A stretch of DNA of 64,000 nt from Pseudeuparius sepicola (taxonomy: Eukaryota; Arthropoda; Insecta; Coleoptera; Anthribidae): assembly GCA_963920635.1 (NCBI GenBank), contig OY987302.1:31161278-31225277 (forward strand), given 5' to 3'. A program made the translations under genes and the position numbers. Positions 61,831-64,000 of the stretch are shown here, in pieces; position 1 is the first letter of the stretch; each line of letters starts with the position of its first letter. The notes under the pieces are model-generated. The model was not told the DNA's origin and did not search any database. It worked only from the letters and a program-made list of their open reading frames with translations.

Positions 61831-64000
61831 ATACTCCTGAAGTGTTCTGAGACATAACCTTATTAGGCAGTGAAAGTTGCAAGGAAAGTTGAAATTTCAA
61901 AATTCTAACCTCAAACTCCCAGACTTATGATGCCCCGTGAAACCACTTTTAGCGTTGATTGATTCCTTCCTCCATCGATGATTTAGTCAAGAAGGGTTTT
62001 TTTTCGTAAATAGGTACTTATTCAATCGTTTTTCTGTAATTTTTTTTGGCTAGGTTGGGCCTAAAGTCCGGAATTCGGGCTCAGTAGGTACTTCTAAGCA
62101 CTATGGCGTCTTCATAAACGCGCCCTCAAGATGGTCCCTAGGCCGAGGTTCTCTCTTTATTTATTTACTCATAATACTATATTCTTAGTACAACGTAGGT
62201 ACAAACCTTTGCAGTTTTATCCCGTGGATTTCGGCAGACGCTAACAGCATCCAATTTCGGCAAATTACGGATTGTCCTTTCAGGGACCATGTCCATGATA
62301 CCTTACCTTACACATCTATACCTAACCTTCACATCTATAAGTTGGCAAACAATATATAACAGTAAATATCAATAACAATTATAATAAATGGCACAGATAT
62401 TATCTACTAATATTTTGATTTAGCGAGATACGGAATGACAGTTGGCATCACGGGATGTCATCTGCCGATCAGAAAACCATACGTGTTAGATGACATGTGG
62501 ATATATGAATATGGTTAGATGCCTAGGTGGGCGGGTAACGTTGCCAAATACGCGAATATTTCCCCGATTAATGGCACCTGAATATTTATAGTATGTTCCG
62601 AATACAGATATTTTAACTAAAGTGTTACGTGGCAGAGATGAAGGATATAGTTTCCAGCGTGTGCAGCATAAACAGACACCATTTTGATATAGAGGAGTCA
62701 ATATAGGTACGGAACATATTCGTAATAAAAAGTCTTTATGTGACAAAATTTGTGTGTGCAATTGCGTTAGTTAAAGCTCAAAGGTTTCAATACATTAAGT
62801 AACAGATATTCATAGGCAAGCTGTAGATACTTGAATAGAAAATTGCAATTTGCCTTTGTTCCACGAATGATTGCAAACGGGCACCGGCAACGTTACAGTT
62901 CCGTTTCTCCTGAGAGGCACAGAGTTGCCACGTTTGGCTTTCTGGACAATAGAACGACGAAACTGTAGATTTCAGCCTGAACAAAATTGTGCAACTTTGT
63001 CTTTAATTATCATAAAAAAATAAGGGTTACAAGCCGTTGTTTCATTTATTACGTGTTATGTTGGTGCATCTACTATAAACAGAGTACAATTTTAGAGCAA
63101 TTAAAAATATTGTCAAGTACCCTATTGCAAATAGAAATGGAAAAAAGGGTTGATAGTGAAGTTATGGTAAAGTTATATTTTTCGTTAATTAGAATTGACT
63201 CCGCAAGAGAATCAAGCGAAGGTCCATAAATCATCAAACTGACAATCAATGATTCTACTGCGCAACTCGGAGCGTCACGTAGCTAATAAACGGAGGGTGT
63301 TCGAGGGGCAGGGGGAGGAAAAAAAGCAACTCTGGAGCATCAAGCTCAACCATACCCGAAAGGATGAAATGGAAGAGAAGTACTCCTGAGTAGCTCTGGA
63401 GTGCTCTAAGTGTAATACCCGAAAGCGACTCTGATTTACTCTGTGCATTGAGGTAGTAAGGAGGGGAGACGCTGTCAGGTGACCCAAAACGGGTTCACCT
63501 ACGTCATAGGTTACCAGAACAACGTCAATTTGTTGAATCGGTGCTAAAAGTGCATTAAAAGTGGCTAAAAGTGCAGTTTTCCTTGTTATTGCGAGCTATT
63601 GACCTCTGGAAATAAATATGTAAAGTGCTGTACGTTGTTGCAGTAGCAATTCTAAAGTGGACAAAAAGAAATTCACAGGAATTACATTTCACAGGTAATG
63701 TAAACAATAGACAGAGCCGTATCAATATAATTTATAATATCCACTTTGGTACTTTATGAAAAGAAAAATATTACCTTCATAACTACTCTAGGTATGTATT
63801 TTTCAAAAGATTTTCCTTCTGGATTGCCTACAGGGTGTTTCTTCCTTCGATTCAAAATAACCCCATATTTTCTTTCGTAGGTTTCCGAAAGATCACCGTT
63901 TTGAAGTTATTATTACTATTTGTTCAGAATAGCTTGTATTTATTTCCATTTAATTAACTAATTTAAGTTAGGGGTAACTTTGAAGAGAAAGTATTCCCAA
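61831..64000. other. No gene recognised
   Basis: No coding region, RNA gene or element end that I can support. Short open frames lack domains. Confidence 0.35.

Overview
The window looks like AT-rich arthropod, probably insect, nuclear DNA dominated by nested mobile elements; I see no convincing intact host gene. Support for an insect comes from two env-bearing Ty3/gypsy (errantivirus-like) retrotransposons with serine-tRNA primer sites and baculovirus-F-like env genes, P-element-type and Penelope-type remnants, many foldback MITEs, and TATA + TCAKTY initiator core promoters. The order of insect cannot be fixed from the sequence.

Layout. (1) 1-830: repeat debris. (2) 831-8394: an errantivirus-like element on the minus strand with near-identical 240-bp LTRs and CGTT target duplications, but with frameshifts, stops and an RNase H deletion. 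(3) 8395-17405: foldback elements, GAAATC-type short arrays, a Cys-rich coding scrap, and a P-element/THAP9-like transposase pseudogene split by a TA-flanked foldback MITE. (4) 17410-45023: a second errantivirus-like element on the plus strand (LTRs 17410-17649 and 44785-45023, CGCG duplications). Its pol gene is split in the RNase H region by (5) a complete 20,040-bp Polinton/Maverick at 21315-41354, with 616-bp terminal inverted repeats and a perfect 6-bp AGTATG duplication. (6) 45024-64000: microsatellites, foldbacks, a degraded Penelope-like element with inverted pseudo-LTRs and hammerhead-type motifs (about 50590-56025) invaded by three foldback elements, a hAT-like non-autonomous element (57074-57934), a candidate solo LTR and a THAP-domain scrap.

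The Polinton carries the full virus-like core. There is a protein-primed family B DNA polymerase, a chromodomain integrase and an A32/FtsK-type packaging ATPase. There is also an adenain-like protease, a double-jelly-roll major capsid protein, a penton-like minor capsid protein, a PLA2-pX core protein and a fibre-like coiled-coil protein, plus conserved proteins of unknown role. Capsid genes run left to right at the left end; the ATPase, integrase and fibre genes run leftwards at the right end; the polymerase lies between. A 5.5-kb accessory island (about 25.9-31.4 kb) and a slot next to the right TIR hold cargo that I do not recognise as Polinton core: a BIR-RING inhibitor of apoptosis (IAP), a spliced low-complexity gene, a protein made of two tandem repeats, a single-pass membrane protein and minisatellites. 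One small gene lies inside both TIRs with its own TATA-Inr promoter, and a diverged paralogue sits in the island.

Several Polinton genes look intact (polymerase, integrase, ATPase, major capsid). The pX tail, the minor capsid C terminus and the IAP start show frame breaks, so the copy is young but probably decaying, or carries assembly indels.
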